Assembly: GCF_000955905.1 (NCBI RefSeq)
Contig: NZ_CP011097.1
Span: forward strand, 1,556,157 to 1,620,156
Direction of reading: 5' to 3'
DNA: 64,000 bases
Origin: Candidatus Nitrosotenuis cloacae
GTDB lineage: Archaea > Thermoproteota > Nitrososphaeria > Nitrososphaerales > Nitrosopumilaceae
The stretch's first letter is position 1, and the number at the start of each line of letters is the position of its first letter. This document shows, piece after piece, positions 15,790 to 24,643 of the stretch. Made by a program: the position numbers and the translations under genes. Below the pieces are notes generated by a model. The model worked only from the letters and a program-made list of their open reading frames with translations, was not told the DNA's origin and made no database searches.

Positions 15790-16044
15790 CTTTTCTTGCT
15801 CTTCTATTACCATCATGGTGAGAGTAGATTGGACCTTGTCTATTTTGCGAATCTTGCTGGTGATGATGTTTCTGAGATGATCCGAGTTGTCAGCCTCGAT
15901 TTTGACCACAATGTCATAGATTCCATAGACGCCTTGGACCTCGAACTTGATTCCTTTTTCGACAGCCAGCATTTCTTTGATCTTTGTGATGATTTCCTGA
16001 TCTGACCCCAGATCCGAGTTCAACAAAATGAATGCAATAGGCAA
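15784..16044 (-). CDS. stand-alone Lrp/AsnC-type ligand-binding (RAM) domain protein
   Basis: An 86-residue protein made only of the alpha-beta sandwich effector domain of Lrp/AsnC regulators: strand PIAFILLNSDLGS, helix EIITKIKEML, strand VYGIYDIVVKIEA and final strand VQSTLTMMVIEE. There is no helix-turn-helix. Such stand-alone domains bind amino acids and form octamers or pair with full-length Lrp proteins. It overlaps the convergent aminotransferase gene by 6 nt. Confidence 0.82.
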   Translation of the reverse strand: MPIAFILLNSDLGSDQEIITKIKEMLAVEKGIKFEVQGVYGIYDIVVKIEADNSDHLRNIITSKIRKIDKVQSTLTMMVIEEQEKL

Positions 16045-16101
16045 TGTAGAATGTAGTTTGGGTGAGATCTATTTAACATCTTTGATCATCCAAAAATAAA
16101 A

Positions 16102-16761
16102 GTGTCAACCAGTAATTTTGTGAAAGTCTACGATCTTACTATGATGGTATCGGAAAAAACTCCGACATTTCCTGGCTCACCTGTTCCACATTTCATAGAA
16201 TGGGACTCACTTGATCGGAATGATTACAACATGGAGATGATTTTTTTGAGCTCACACACTGGCACCCACATAGATGCGCCATATCATTTTGTAAAAAAGG
16301 GTAAAAAAATCCACGAGCTGGACCCGTCCAGATTTTTGCAGAATGCCATACTAATCAAGATAAGAGCAAAGCCAAACCAGTCCATAACAAGATCTGATAT
16401 TATATCATTTGAGAAAAAGCACGGAAGAATTCCACAAGGCGCAAGCATTGTGTTTGCAACGGGATGGAATGATCACACCACAAGGAGTGATTTCTTTGAG
16501 AAAAGTCCCGGTATATCAGAATCGGCAGCAAAATATCTTGTGTCAAAGAGACTCAATCTAGTAGGCATTGACTCACCAAGCATAGATGCCGGCAATAACA
16601 AGAAATTTGCAGCTCACCATGTTTTGCTTTCAGGAAATGTCATAGTTTTGGAGAATCTCTGCAATTTATCAAAAATCAAGAACACTCATTTCAATTTGGT
16701 TGCAATTCCCTTAAAACTATACAACGCAACAGGCTCGCCTGTGCGTGCAATTGCATTTTAG
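16102..16761 (+). CDS. cyclase-family metal-dependent hydrolase (kynurenine formamidase-like)
   Basis: A 219-residue protein with the cyclase-family signature SSHTGTHIDAPYHF (about residues 50-63), whose His and Asp bind Zn or Mn, and the early strand DLTMMVSEKTPTFPG. The family hydrolyses cyclic or N-formyl amides such as N-formylkynurenine or acts on isatin-type rings. The second signature GWNDH, the final GIDSPSID and the metal-near HHVLL are present. Start is GTG at 16102. No tryptophan-degradation neighbours, so the substrate is open. Confidence 0.82.
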   Translation: MSTSNFVKVYDLTMMVSEKTPTFPGSPVPHFIEWDSLDRNDYNMEMIFLSSHTGTHIDAPYHFVKKGKKIHELDPSRFLQNAILIKIRAKPNQSITRSDIISFEKKHGRIPQGASIVFATGWNDHTTRSDFFEKSPGISESAAKYLVSKRLNLVGIDSPSIDAGNNKKFAAHHVLLSGNVIVLENLCNLSKIKNTHFNLVAIPLKLYNATGSPVRAIAF

Positions 16762-17816
16762 ACTACAAACTGGAATCTGCTTTTTTTGTAGTTTTTGTCT
16801 AATGGCCCTATAATTGGAATTTTGTGGCCACATGTCTTGCATTTGTTGGATTCGTCCAGATTCCATGATGTAATGTCAAACCCATATCTGCCAACTGCTA
16901 TGGTATGACATCCAGGACAGTAGGTGTGTTCGTATTTGTGGCCAGGAACATTTCCCAGATACACATACTGCAGTCCTTCCTTTTTTGCCACATCATAGTG
17001 TTTTTCCAAGGTTTGGATTGGTGTTGGCGGAAACTCCATCATTTTGTAGTCGGGATGGAATCTCAGAAAATGAATCGGCATCTCTGGGCCGAAATTATCA
17101 TAGATGAATTTTGATAGTTTTCTTGCATGCTCTAGATCATCGCCCACTTGTGGTACGATAAGATCGGTAATCTCGACATGAATCTTGGTCTTGTCGCGAA
17201 TCTCCAACAAGGTATCAAAGATTGGTTTTGTGTCAGGTATGCCAATTATTTTTCTGCTGAATTCCGGCTCGGCGCTTCCCTTGAAATCAACTGTAATGCA
17301 ATCTAAAAATTCATTCATCATTGCAACGGATTGCGGCGTATCATATCCATTAGAGACAAAAATATTGAACAGTCCCTTTTTGTGCGCCTCTATTCCACAA
17401 TCGCGTGCAAATTCCATGAATATTGATGGTTGGTTGTAGGTGTACGCAATTCCTTGAGAATTATTATCGAGTGCAAGTTGTACCACCTGCTTTGGTGAAA
17501 GATCCGATCCTTCCACCTTTCGCCTTTGCGAGATATCATTATTCTGACAAAATCTACAGAGCCAATTACAGCCAGTAGTGGCTATGGAAAAGATCCTAGT
17601 TCCAGGCATGTAGTGAATTACCGGCTTTTTCTCAATTGGGTCCACATTTCCTGTAATGACCTTACCATACACAAACAAGTCAAGCTTGCCGCCCTCATTT
17701 CCGCGAATTCCACACAGACCAATTTGCCCGGGCTTTATCTCGCAATATCTGGCACATGCAGTACATCGGACTTTGTCGTCTGGCAGTTTATCATACAGGA
17801 TTGCTTCTTTGTGCAA
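16758..17816 (-). CDS. amrS: AmmeMemoRadiSam system radical SAM enzyme (AmrS-like)
   Basis: A 352-residue radical SAM protein related to pyruvate formate-lyase activases. The [4Fe-4S] motif is CNWLCRFCQN (C-x3-C-x2-C, near residue 83). The N-terminal Cys pair CTACARYCEI near 18 and the C-terminal CPGCHTIAVGRYG and CKTCGH are typical of the AmmeMemoRadiSam family, which occurs with Memo and AMMECR1 proteins whose joint function is unknown. Those partners are not in this window. The 3' end overlaps the convergent cyclase gene by 4 nt. Confidence 0.88.
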   Translation of the reverse strand: MHKEAILYDKLPDDKVRCTACARYCEIKPGQIGLCGIRGNEGGKLDLFVYGKVITGNVDPIEKKPVIHYMPGTRIFSIATTGCNWLCRFCQNNDISQRRKVEGSDLSPKQVVQLALDNNSQGIAYTYNQPSIFMEFARDCGIEAHKKGLFNIFVSNGYDTPQSVAMMNEFLDCITVDFKGSAEPEFSRKIIGIPDTKPIFDTLLEIRDKTKIHVEITDLIVPQVGDDLEHARKLSKFIYDNFGPEMPIHFLRFHPDYKMMEFPPTPIQTLEKHYDVAKKEGLQYVYLGNVPGHKYEHTYCPGCHTIAVGRYGFDITSWNLDESNKCKTCGHKIPIIGPLDKNYKKSRFQFVV

Positions 17817-17890
17817 ATCGTAGTATTATGCGATTTTCCAATATAAACAGATCTTAGTGTCTAAATATCGACAATCATACAAACCAACAA

Positions 17891-18391
17891 ATGAGCAAAC
17901 CCGGAAATCTTTGGCGCAAAATTCACGGCAAGATCACAAAACGGCCTACAAACTTTTCGTGGTTGATTGATTCCAAAATAGCTGGCTCTGGAATGCCAAC
18001 CACCTTAGAAGAAATAAACTGGATCAAGGCCCAGGGAATAAAATCAATTGTGACCATGACCGAATATGGCTTGCCACAGACATGGGTTGATGGCATACAA
18101 TATCTGCATGTGCCAACAGAAGACCTCACAGCACCAGACATTGACAAGATCGATTCTACCGTAGATTACATTGCAGAGAGGATCAAAAGCGGCGAGCCAG
18201 TAATGGTGCATTGCGCTGCAGGAATAGGTAGGACCGGAACCATTCTAGCTAGCTATTTGATAAAATACCAGAAAATGTCGGCAAAAGCAGCAATTGAAAA
18301 GGTCCGAGAGGAAAGACCGGGCTCTATCCAGTCGACATCACAGGAGATAGCTGTGTCTAGCTATGAAAAGTTCCTAAAATCAAAACAATAG
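17891..18391 (+). CDS. dual-specificity (cysteine-based) protein phosphatase
   Basis: A 166-residue phosphatase with the active-site loop VHCAAGIGRTG (residues 111-121: nucleophile Cys113 and Arg119). The general acid region LHVPTEDLTAPD (Asp near residue 82) and the downstream helix AAIEKVREERPGSIQS are also present. It dephosphorylates phosphotyrosine, phosphoserine or RNA 5' ends in related families. ATG start at 17891. Cytoplasmic, with no membrane segment. Physiological substrate not indicated by neighbours. Confidence 0.88.
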   Translation: MSKPGNLWRKIHGKITKRPTNFSWLIDSKIAGSGMPTTLEEINWIKAQGIKSIVTMTEYGLPQTWVDGIQYLHVPTEDLTAPDIDKIDSTVDYIAERIKSGEPVMVHCAAGIGRTGTILASYLIKYQKMSAKAAIEKVREERPGSIQSTSQEIAVSSYEKFLKSKQ

Positions 18392-18433
18392 AATCGTAAT
18401 AGTTTTGAATTACCACACCAGAAACTCATTCAA

Positions 18434-18817
18434 ATGAATCAAAACATCGAGTTGGTAAAGAAATTCTATTCATTGTTTGGCAAACAAGACAGAGCATTCC
18501 TGGAATTGTGCGATGACAACATAGAATGGACCGTAATGAAGAACATGCCAAACGGCGGAACCCACACAGGTAAAAAGGCAGTCTTTGATGGCTATTTCCC
18601 GAAATTGTTTGCCAAGTTCGCAGAATTTCACGTCATAACAGACGAGTTCATCACCGCAGACAACAGGGTCATAGTATTTGGCACATACAAGATAACATCA
18701 AAATCAAAAAAGAAATTCGATGCCCCATTTGTGCACATTTACACCATACAAGACAGCAAAATTGCAAAATTCCGCCAATACAGCGATACTAAAGAAATCC
18801 AAAATGCAATAGACTGA
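18434..18817 (+). CDS. NTF2-like / SnoaL-type protein
   Basis: A 127-residue protein with the cone-shaped NTF2 fold pattern: helix NIELVKKFYSLFGKQD, short helix AFLELCDDNIEW, strand DEFITADNRVIVFGTYKI, and the strand pair FDAPFVHIYTIQDSKIAKF. Members include ketosteroid isomerase-like and polyketide cyclase-like enzymes, and many with unknown activity. ATG start 42 bp after the phosphatase. A small gene on the other strand begins directly at its stop. Confidence 0.75.
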   Translation: MNQNIELVKKFYSLFGKQDRAFLELCDDNIEWTVMKNMPNGGTHTGKKAVFDGYFPKLFAKFAEFHVITDEFITADNRVIVFGTYKITSKSKKKFDAPFVHIYTIQDSKIAKFRQYSDTKEIQNAID

Positions 18818-18970
18818 TTATTCTGGGATGGATATTGTGTCTATTTTGCCGTCGACTATTTTGACAAAGAGGAATCGGTTATCCTTGAAGATCAAAGTGA
18901 CTCCGCCTTCTGCATCTGGCTCTTCCACTTCTAGTACTGGCTGACCCAACAGTCCGTCGTATTTTGCCAT
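18818..18970 (-). CDS. small beta-rich hypothetical protein (50 aa)
   Basis: The ORF runs from ATG at 18970 to TAA at 18818, directly abutting the convergent NTF2-like gene. The chain (MAKYDGLLGQPVLEVEEPD, then GGVTLIFKDNRFLFVKIVDG) looks like a small four-strand sheet. No cysteines or membrane segment. The AT-rich stretch just upstream (about 18985-19000) can supply a TATA box. I do not recognise the family. Confidence 0.5.
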   Translation of the reverse strand: MAKYDGLLGQPVLEVEEPDAEGGVTLIFKDNRFLFVKIVDGKIDTISIPE

Positions 18971-19001
18971 GTTTGTGTGGTTTTGCTCTTGCTTATATTT
19001 T

Positions 19002-19538
19002 TTAATTTATGGTTATCTCGATTTCTTTGGCAGAATTTTTTGCATCACCAGATTCTGTAAAGTGGTGCTTTTGCCAAGATGTCCAAGCTTCAGCGCCAAT
19101 CTTGTGTTTGCCAGATCCTAGTTCGGATGCCTTGATTGTTATTTTCTCATTAAAGTCTAAAAATTCTGCTTTGACTTCGTCCTCGGTTAGTCTAATGAAT
19201 GGCTCAAAGTTTTTTGCTACTTGCACCCAGACTCGTTTTTCCTGATGTGGATTTACCAGTTTTGGATTGCGAGTCCAAAAAAATGATGCCTTGCGATATG
19301 TGTCTACTTCCTTTAGCTCTTTTTTTCTAAAGCCACCGGAAAAGACCTTGACTCCGTATTTTAGCTTGAATAAATTATCAAATTTGTTGTAGGACTCTGT
19401 CCAGTTTTTCTCATTGAATGAATCTCGCAGATCGCCCTGAATCTTGAATTCCGCCGTGATTATGATGTCATCTGTTCTGGTGTATTCTTGCTTGTCTGCA
19501 GTAAGCACTATTTCGGTTAGTGCGGTTTGGCTTCCCAT
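19002..19538 (-). CDS. conserved-looking beta-sandwich protein
   Basis: A 178-residue protein without signal peptide. The pattern of strands (TEIVLTADKQEYTRTDDIIITAEFKI at the start in pieces, EKITIKASELGSGKHKIGAEAW at the end) fits an Ig-like sandwich resembling the extracytoplasmic modules elsewhere in this window, but here it would be cytoplasmic. ATG start at 19538, divergent from rpo11 with 44 bp between; a TATATCC-type element in the gap may be shared. No function can be given. Confidence 0.55.
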   Translation of the reverse strand: MGSQTALTEIVLTADKQEYTRTDDIIITAEFKIQGDLRDSFNEKNWTESYNKFDNLFKLKYGVKVFSGGFRKKELKEVDTYRKASFFWTRNPKLVNPHQEKRVWVQVAKNFEPFIRLTEDEVKAEFLDFNEKITIKASELGSGKHKIGAEAWTSWQKHHFTESGDAKNSAKEIEITIN

Positions 19539-19582
19539 GCTTGACGATGATTTATATCCACAATAAGTGGTTTTCCGATAGA

Positions 19583-19864
19583 ATGAACGCCCAAGTTATC
19601 AAGTCTTCCTCAAAAGAGACCGAACTTGCTATTCGCAACTCTGACATTGGTACTCTGTATATTGTCCAGCATGAACTGCTCAAGGATGCCCAAGTCGACT
19701 TTGCAGGAGTAATACTACGACATCCACTGACCTCAGAATACAGAATGCGCGTAAATTCATCCAAAGGCAGCCCAATCAAGGAAATTGAAAAGGCCACAAA
19801 ATCGGCCATTGAATCAGCCCAGGAACTAAAGCAGCTAATCCACTCTAAAATTAAAGGTGTCTAG
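19583..19864 (+). CDS. rpo11: DNA-directed RNA polymerase subunit Rpo11 (RpoL)
   Basis: The start is ATG at 19583 (MNAQVIKSSSKETEL); the frame is open further upstream, but a TATA box (GATTTATATCC, about 19549-19559) lies 25-30 nt before this ATG. The 93-residue protein matches the Rpo11/RPB11 dimerisation domain: TLYIVQHELLKDAQVDFAG, HPLTSEYRMRV and the long C-terminal helix AIESAQELKQLIHSKI. It pairs with Rpo3 in the assembly platform of RNA polymerase. The TFS gene follows with no gap, and PCNA comes next, so the three form a transcription/replication cluster. Confidence 0.9.
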   Translation: MNAQVIKSSSKETELAIRNSDIGTLYIVQHELLKDAQVDFAGVILRHPLTSEYRMRVNSSKGSPIKEIEKATKSAIESAQELKQLIHSKIKGV

Positions 19865-20161
19865 ATGCAATTTTGCCCCAAGTGCAACCTGCGGCTAAAG
19901 AAAGGTACATGTCAAAAATGTGGATACACTGAAGCTGCAAAACAAGAAACAAAAAAGCCAACTGGCGATATGGACAAGTCTTTTACTATTCTAGATGAAA
20001 GCGACGGAAAAGAAACCTTACCAACCATTACAATTGACTGTGAAAAATGCGGACACAATGAAGCTGTATGGTGGATGCTACAGACAAGATCTGCTGATGA
20101 GCCAACAACGCAATTTTACCGTTGTTCAAAATGCTCCCACACTTGGCGCAACTACGCGTAG
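19865..20161 (+). CDS. tfs: transcription elongation factor TFS (TFIIS-like)
   Basis: A 98-residue protein with two zinc ribbons. The N-terminal one is CPKCNLRLKKGTCQKCGY (residues 4-21). The C-terminal one is CEKCGHNEAVWW with YRCSKCSHTW at the end, and between them the TRSADEPTT loop carries the Asp-Glu pair that reaches into the polymerase active site and stimulates cleavage of backtracked RNA. The ATG follows the rpo11 stop codon directly, so translation is coupled. Confidence 0.93.
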   Translation: MQFCPKCNLRLKKGTCQKCGYTEAAKQETKKPTGDMDKSFTILDESDGKETLPTITIDCEKCGHNEAVWWMLQTRSADEPTTQFYRCSKCSHTWRNYA

Positions 20162-20199
20162 AATAACGTTTAACTGGCATAGCTGCTTGAATTAGCTAA

Positions 20200-20943
20200 A
20201 TGGTGTTTTCAGCCAAAACCGGCGGATCGGATGAGTGGAAGGCAATATTATCCGCCATATCAACACTGGTTGAGGAAGCAACCTTTGAGGCAACTGCAGA
20301 AGGAATCAGCTTCCGCGGAATGGATCCATCACATGTAGCATTAATTGATATTTCCTGGCCAAATTCGGCATTTGAAAAATACGAGTGCGATGGCGCAATA
20401 AAGTTCGGCGTTAGAATCGACGAGTTTTCAAAATTAATCAAAAGAGCAGACAAGACCGAGTCAATCCAAATCAGTATTGCAGAGAGCATGTTGCTAATAA
20501 TAATTGGCAAAAACAAACAGTACAAGATGAGACTAATTGAGAGCTCGGCAACTGACACACCCCTGCCAAAGATTCCATATGACACTAAAATTGGCTTGGC
20601 AAACACATTGTTTGATAAAATTCTGGGCGATGTGCAGGTCGTATCTGATTATCTTACCATCAAAACAGATGAGGGCAAGGCAGAATTCTCAGGCAAGGGC
20701 GACTCTGGTGAGGTCCTAATTTCGCTTCAAAAACAACAAGATGAACTCACTGAGATTACTGCAAAGGAGCAATCTGTGGGCACGTACAGCCTCGAATACC
20801 TCAATCCCATAGTAAAGGCAGTGGGGGCTGCAACTGGAACAATAATTTGTGAGTATTCTTCTGCCAAGCCACTGCGAATAGAGTTCAAGGTTGCAAACAT
20901 GGGCAGAATCCACTTTTATCTGGCACCTCGGGTCGAAAGTTAA
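20200..20943 (+). CDS. pcn: PCNA sliding clamp
   Basis: A 247-residue protein with two PCNA-fold halves: EAISFRGMDPSHVALIDISWP-like DNA-facing segment (near residues 40-60, with the MDPSHV signature), the interdomain loop around 115-130, and C-terminal strands ending IHFYLAPRVES. It forms a homotrimeric or heterotrimeric ring that tethers PolD, PolB, ligase and Fen1 to DNA. The gene follows tfs by 38 bp and precedes aspartokinase by 26 bp. GTTTAAC about 29 nt before the ATG may be its own TATA box. Confidence 0.95.
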   Translation: MVFSAKTGGSDEWKAILSAISTLVEEATFEATAEGISFRGMDPSHVALIDISWPNSAFEKYECDGAIKFGVRIDEFSKLIKRADKTESIQISIAESMLLIIIGKNKQYKMRLIESSATDTPLPKIPYDTKIGLANTLFDKILGDVQVVSDYLTIKTDEGKAEFSGKGDSGEVLISLQKQQDELTEITAKEQSVGTYSLEYLNPIVKAVGAATGTIICEYSSAKPLRIEFKVANMGRIHFYLAPRVES

Positions 20944-20969
20944 AAAAGTCACAATAAGAGAGGATTCCA

Positions 20970-22373
20970 ATGAGACTAGTAGTAAAGTTTGGTGGAACAT
21001 CACTGGCCACACCAAAACATATCAGATCTGTTGCAAAATTTATCCAAACTATCTCAAAGAAAAACCAGGTTGTAATGGTCTGCTCTGCCATCAACGATAC
21101 CACCGATGAATTATTAGATATATCAGAATCAATCAAAAAGGAAAATCGTGCATTATCTGATTCCATTTTAGCTAAACTAACAAAACAGCACAAGCAGATT
21201 GGCAAAGATACCATAACAAATAGTGTGATACGAAAACATCTCTTTGAGAAACTGGATGCAGATCTGGAAGAACTCAAAGGCTTGATACATGGAATGGTTC
21301 TGCTCGGTGAGGTAACACCACAGTCACTGGATTATCTGATATCGTTTGGCGAGCGACTGTCAGTGGAGATTGTCTCTCATGCAATTTTGGATCTAAAATC
21401 AAAGTCCGTTGCACTGACAGGAAAGGAGGCAGGAATTGTTACTGATTCTAATTTCGGCCAATCAAAACCACTAATGGACACTACACGACTGCGTGTATCT
21501 ACAAATCTGGAACCCTTACTATCAAAGAAATTCATTCCAGTTATCGGCGGATTTGCTGGTGCTGACCAACACGGCCATATCACCACCTTTGGCAGAGGCG
21601 GATCAGACTATACAGCTACAATAATTGCATCATGCATCAAAGCAGATGAAGTATGGCTGATGAGCGACGTTGATGGTTTGATGAGTGCAGACCCCAAGAT
21701 GGTCAAAAATGCACGCGTAATACCAGAGGTATCATACGTTGAGGCAATGGAGATGGCTTTGTTTGGCGCAAAGCAGATTCATCCACGCTCATTTGAGCCC
21801 CTACTATCAAAGAAAATACCAATGCGAATACGCAGCACATTCAATGTCAATAATACAGGAACTCTGGTCACTGCAAATCCGGACGAGAAAACAAACAAGA
21901 CTGTAAAATGCGTCTCTGTGATTCGCCACAACGGTTTGATTGACATGAGGGGTGGAAGCATGGTTGGTGCTCCGGGCACTGCAGCCACCATATTTACAAC
22001 ACTTGCAAAGGCTGGCATCAACATCATGATGATCTCCCAGAGCCCATCAGAATCAAGCATTTCAATTGTGGTAAAGAAAAACGATCTGGACAAAGCAGTA
22101 AACACACTGGAAATGGAACTATTGGGAAAGATGATAAAAAAAATTGACGTCACAACAGATGTCTCCATAATAGCATTGATTGGTTCCGGAATGCGCGGAA
22201 CGATTGGTGTTGCGTCCAGAGTGTTTAGCTCAGTTGCAAAGAAAAGATCAAACGTAATGATGATTGCGCAAGGCTCATCGGAGCTGAATCTGGCATTTGT
22301 TGTCAAGGATTCCGATTGTGCATCTGCCGTTCAAGCACTACATGATGAGTTCAAGTTGGCATCTCAAAGCTAA
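20970..22373 (+). CDS. lysC: aspartate kinase
   Basis: A 467-residue enzyme that phosphorylates L-aspartate, the first step to lysine, threonine and methionine. The amino-acid kinase domain starts with VVKFGGTSLA (residues 3-12, KFGGT motif) and has FGRGGSDYTATIIA near 210. Two ACT domains follow (GLIDMRGGSMVGAPGTAATIF near 335 and IIALIGSGMRGTIGVASRVF near 408), which normally bind lysine or threonine for feedback inhibition. Length and domain order are standard. ATG start at 20970. Confidence 0.93.
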   Translation: MRLVVKFGGTSLATPKHIRSVAKFIQTISKKNQVVMVCSAINDTTDELLDISESIKKENRALSDSILAKLTKQHKQIGKDTITNSVIRKHLFEKLDADLEELKGLIHGMVLLGEVTPQSLDYLISFGERLSVEIVSHAILDLKSKSVALTGKEAGIVTDSNFGQSKPLMDTTRLRVSTNLEPLLSKKFIPVIGGFAGADQHGHITTFGRGGSDYTATIIASCIKADEVWLMSDVDGLMSADPKMVKNARVIPEVSYVEAMEMALFGAKQIHPRSFEPLLSKKIPMRIRSTFNVNNTGTLVTANPDEKTNKTVKCVSVIRHNGLIDMRGGSMVGAPGTAATIFTTLAKAGINIMMISQSPSESSISIVVKKNDLDKAVNTLEMELLGKMIKKIDVTTDVSIIALIGSGMRGTIGVASRVFSSVAKKRSNVMMIAQGSSELNLAFVVKDSDCASAVQALHDEFKLASQS

Positions 22374-22409
22374 AAACGCTTAAACATCTTTGCAAAGACA
22401 AGGCTACCA

Positions 22410-23846
22410 GTGAACAAGTTTGTCATATTTGCAATCATAATCATCCCAGCGCTAGCTATTTCGTTTTTGGTATCAGATCCATTTGCTGTTGCAAAACCCC
22501 AAAGCAAGGTCCACTTTACAAAGACATTCACATCATCGACTGATCCAGGCAGTGGCAAGTCAGGCCAGTTTGCTTTGGTGTTATCACCAAACAAGGACAG
22601 TATCTATACTGGCTCATTAACATACACTTCAAACCAGCCAATCGAAGTCATAGTATTACACGCAATACCAAAGTCAGATTCCAAGGGCCAGCCAGTCTGG
22701 AGCGTTGATGGCAATACCATTTATGGATTAACAGAAACCGAGGCTAAAAGCTCTGGAACATTTGACTTTACAGGCTCGGCAGTTGCGTTTAGAAGCAAAT
22801 CTCCATTTGTTGTCACTACAAGCGTTGATGGATGGATACGCGGCCAGCCAATAGAAATAATCGCTCAAACATATGAAATAAAACAAAAAGAAGTAACATT
22901 ACCAGACCAACACATTCCAGTAACCATTCCAATGCATGATGGATTTTCCTCTAAAGGATCTCTCCACTACATCATAACGGATTCCAGCAACAAAACACTT
23001 GGAGAAAAAATATCACAAAAGCAAAACTGGAACGTAAAGTTTGCTCCAAAGCTTAGGTGGGCACCTGCATCAGCGCAAGATACAGCATATGTTTTCACAA
23101 ACGGAGTAAAAGGCGATGGCATCTATGGATTCCAGGGCGAGGTGTTCTCTGGCACTCCTGCACAAAAAGAATACACGCCGCTGGTTAGTATAATCACAGC
23201 ATCATGGAAGGCAGGCCAGACCCCGCAAATACTGCAGTCAGCAGACGAAATACTAAAGGCAGAAAAAGATTCCAGACTGAGACTGATAAAGACAAATGTC
23301 ACAATTAATGCACCGCAAATAGTGTGGCCTGGCGGACAGCTATATTCTATCAATAATACCGATGCAGCATCATTTGAGAAGACCCAGGTTTTATCAATTG
23401 ATAAGAATTCCAAAAAAGTAACCTTTGTTGCACACAGGGCCTGGGGGCCTGATGGTCGCACCACCTATCATATCATACCAGATGCAACACCAAAGGGCCC
23501 AGCCGACATAATGAAGGTACCAACCTCACTAAAGCTTGCAAAAATGGCAACTTCAGATATTACAACAGAAATGTACCAATTCAAAAATGGAATCAAGGGG
23601 GCAGGTCCGCTAGGATTTCAGCCCAGCATAATTGGCGCAAAACTCGACGAAGGATACGTGCCTGTTTGCAGGGTTTCTATAGTGGAATGGAAGGATGAAG
23701 GCTCGTCTGTCATATTGGAAACCATATCAGATGTGGAATCCAAAAAATCCGACGGCTCCATATTTGTCACATTGGCTCGACCATTAAGCGAAGACCACAT
23801 CATAAACTGTCCAATCATAGAATCACCAAAATCCAACAAGGGATAA
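22410..23846 (+). CDS. exported protein with a duplicated domain
   Basis: A 478-residue protein with a signal peptide (residues 1-28, ending PFAVAK). The C-terminal two-thirds hold two related modules: one begins YVFTNGVKGDGIYGFQGEVF near residue 231 and the other MYQFKNGIKGAGPLGFQPSI near 390. Each is followed by a Y-x-P-L/V strand and a W-K segment. This repeated NGxKGxGxxGFQ module appears to be a thaumarchaeal surface domain of unknown role. There is no transmembrane anchor at the end. GTG start at 22410. Confidence 0.68.
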   Translation: MNKFVIFAIIIIPALAISFLVSDPFAVAKPQSKVHFTKTFTSSTDPGSGKSGQFALVLSPNKDSIYTGSLTYTSNQPIEVIVLHAIPKSDSKGQPVWSVDGNTIYGLTETEAKSSGTFDFTGSAVAFRSKSPFVVTTSVDGWIRGQPIEIIAQTYEIKQKEVTLPDQHIPVTIPMHDGFSSKGSLHYIITDSSNKTLGEKISQKQNWNVKFAPKLRWAPASAQDTAYVFTNGVKGDGIYGFQGEVFSGTPAQKEYTPLVSIITASWKAGQTPQILQSADEILKAEKDSRLRLIKTNVTINAPQIVWPGGQLYSINNTDAASFEKTQVLSIDKNSKKVTFVAHRAWGPDGRTTYHIIPDATPKGPADIMKVPTSLKLAKMATSDITTEMYQFKNGIKGAGPLGFQPSIIGAKLDEGYVPVCRVSIVEWKDEGSSVILETISDVESKKSDGSIFVTLARPLSEDHIINCPIIESPKSNKG

Positions 23847-23872
23847 ATTAGCATTTTAGAAAAAAAACTCAC

Positions 23873-24643
23873 TTGACAGGCAAACTCTACATTGTTGGCG
23901 TCGGACCGGGATCGCACGACCACATGACGTTTCGCGCAAAAGAGGTCATCATACAAAGCGATACCATAGTAGGCTATGATACCTATGTGGGATTGGTCGA
24001 GGATCTAATCCAAGGAAAAGAGATCCACCGATACGCCATGACACAAGAAGTGGAAAGGGCAAAGCAATGCATTGAGCTTGCCCAGTCTGGCAAAATTGTA
24101 TCGCTAGTAAGCAGCGGAGACCCGGGAATTTATGGAATGGCCGGTTTGATCTATGAAACACTAGCAGAAGCCGGCTGGGATCCAAAAACAGGACTTGAAG
24201 TCGAAGTAGTGCCTGGTGTGTCTGCGCTAAACTCTTGTGCTTCTTTGATTGGCTCGCCACTAATGACTGACTTTGCCGTAGTGTCAATGAGCGATTTATT
24301 GGTACCATGGGAAATCATAACAAAACGAGTAGAAGCGGCTGCTCAGGGAGACTATGTCATTGTTATCTATAATCCATCAAGCAAAAAAAGAATTCACCAG
24401 CTCCAGGACACTAGAAAATTATTACTAAAATATCGCAAGCCAAGCACGCCTGTTGCCATCATAAAGGGTGCATATCGAGAATCGGAAACCATAGTCATGA
24501 CTGATTTGGAAAACATGGAAAATCATGCAGACAAGCTAGGCATGATCAGCACTGTGATAATTGGTAATTCCTCTACGTATAATTTCAAAAATCTGATGAT
24601 AAATCCGCGGGGCTATACATCAAAGTATAATCTGCAGACCTAG
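23873..24643 (+). CDS. cobJ: precorrin-3B C17-methyltransferase (CobJ/CbiH)
   Basis: A 256-residue SAM-dependent methyltransferase of the tetrapyrrole family. It has the N-terminal KLYIVGVGPGSHDHMT loop (residues 3-18), the SLVSSGDPGIYGMAG SAM-binding loop near 77-92, the EVVPGVSALNSCASLIG segment and the C-terminal TVIIGNSSTY of CobJ. It methylates C17 and contracts the corrin ring in vitamin B12 synthesis. Start is TTG at 23873. Other cob/cbi genes are not next to it, but BluB is found about 10 kb away. The last 4 nt overlap tyrS on the other strand. Confidence 0.9.
   Translation: MTGKLYIVGVGPGSHDHMTFRAKEVIIQSDTIVGYDTYVGLVEDLIQGKEIHRYAMTQEVERAKQCIELAQSGKIVSLVSSGDPGIYGMAGLIYETLAEAGWDPKTGLEVEVVPGVSALNSCASLIGSPLMTDFAVVSMSDLLVPWEIITKRVEAAAQGDYVIVIYNPSSKKRIHQLQDTRKLLLKYRKPSTPVAIIKGAYRESETIVMTDLENMENHADKLGMISTVIIGNSSTYNFKNLMINPRGYTSKYNLQT

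Noticed and set aside
17891..18391. Operon of phosphatase with AmmeMemoRadiSam enzyme
   Set aside because: The two genes are divergent, with separate promoters, so no joint function is implied.
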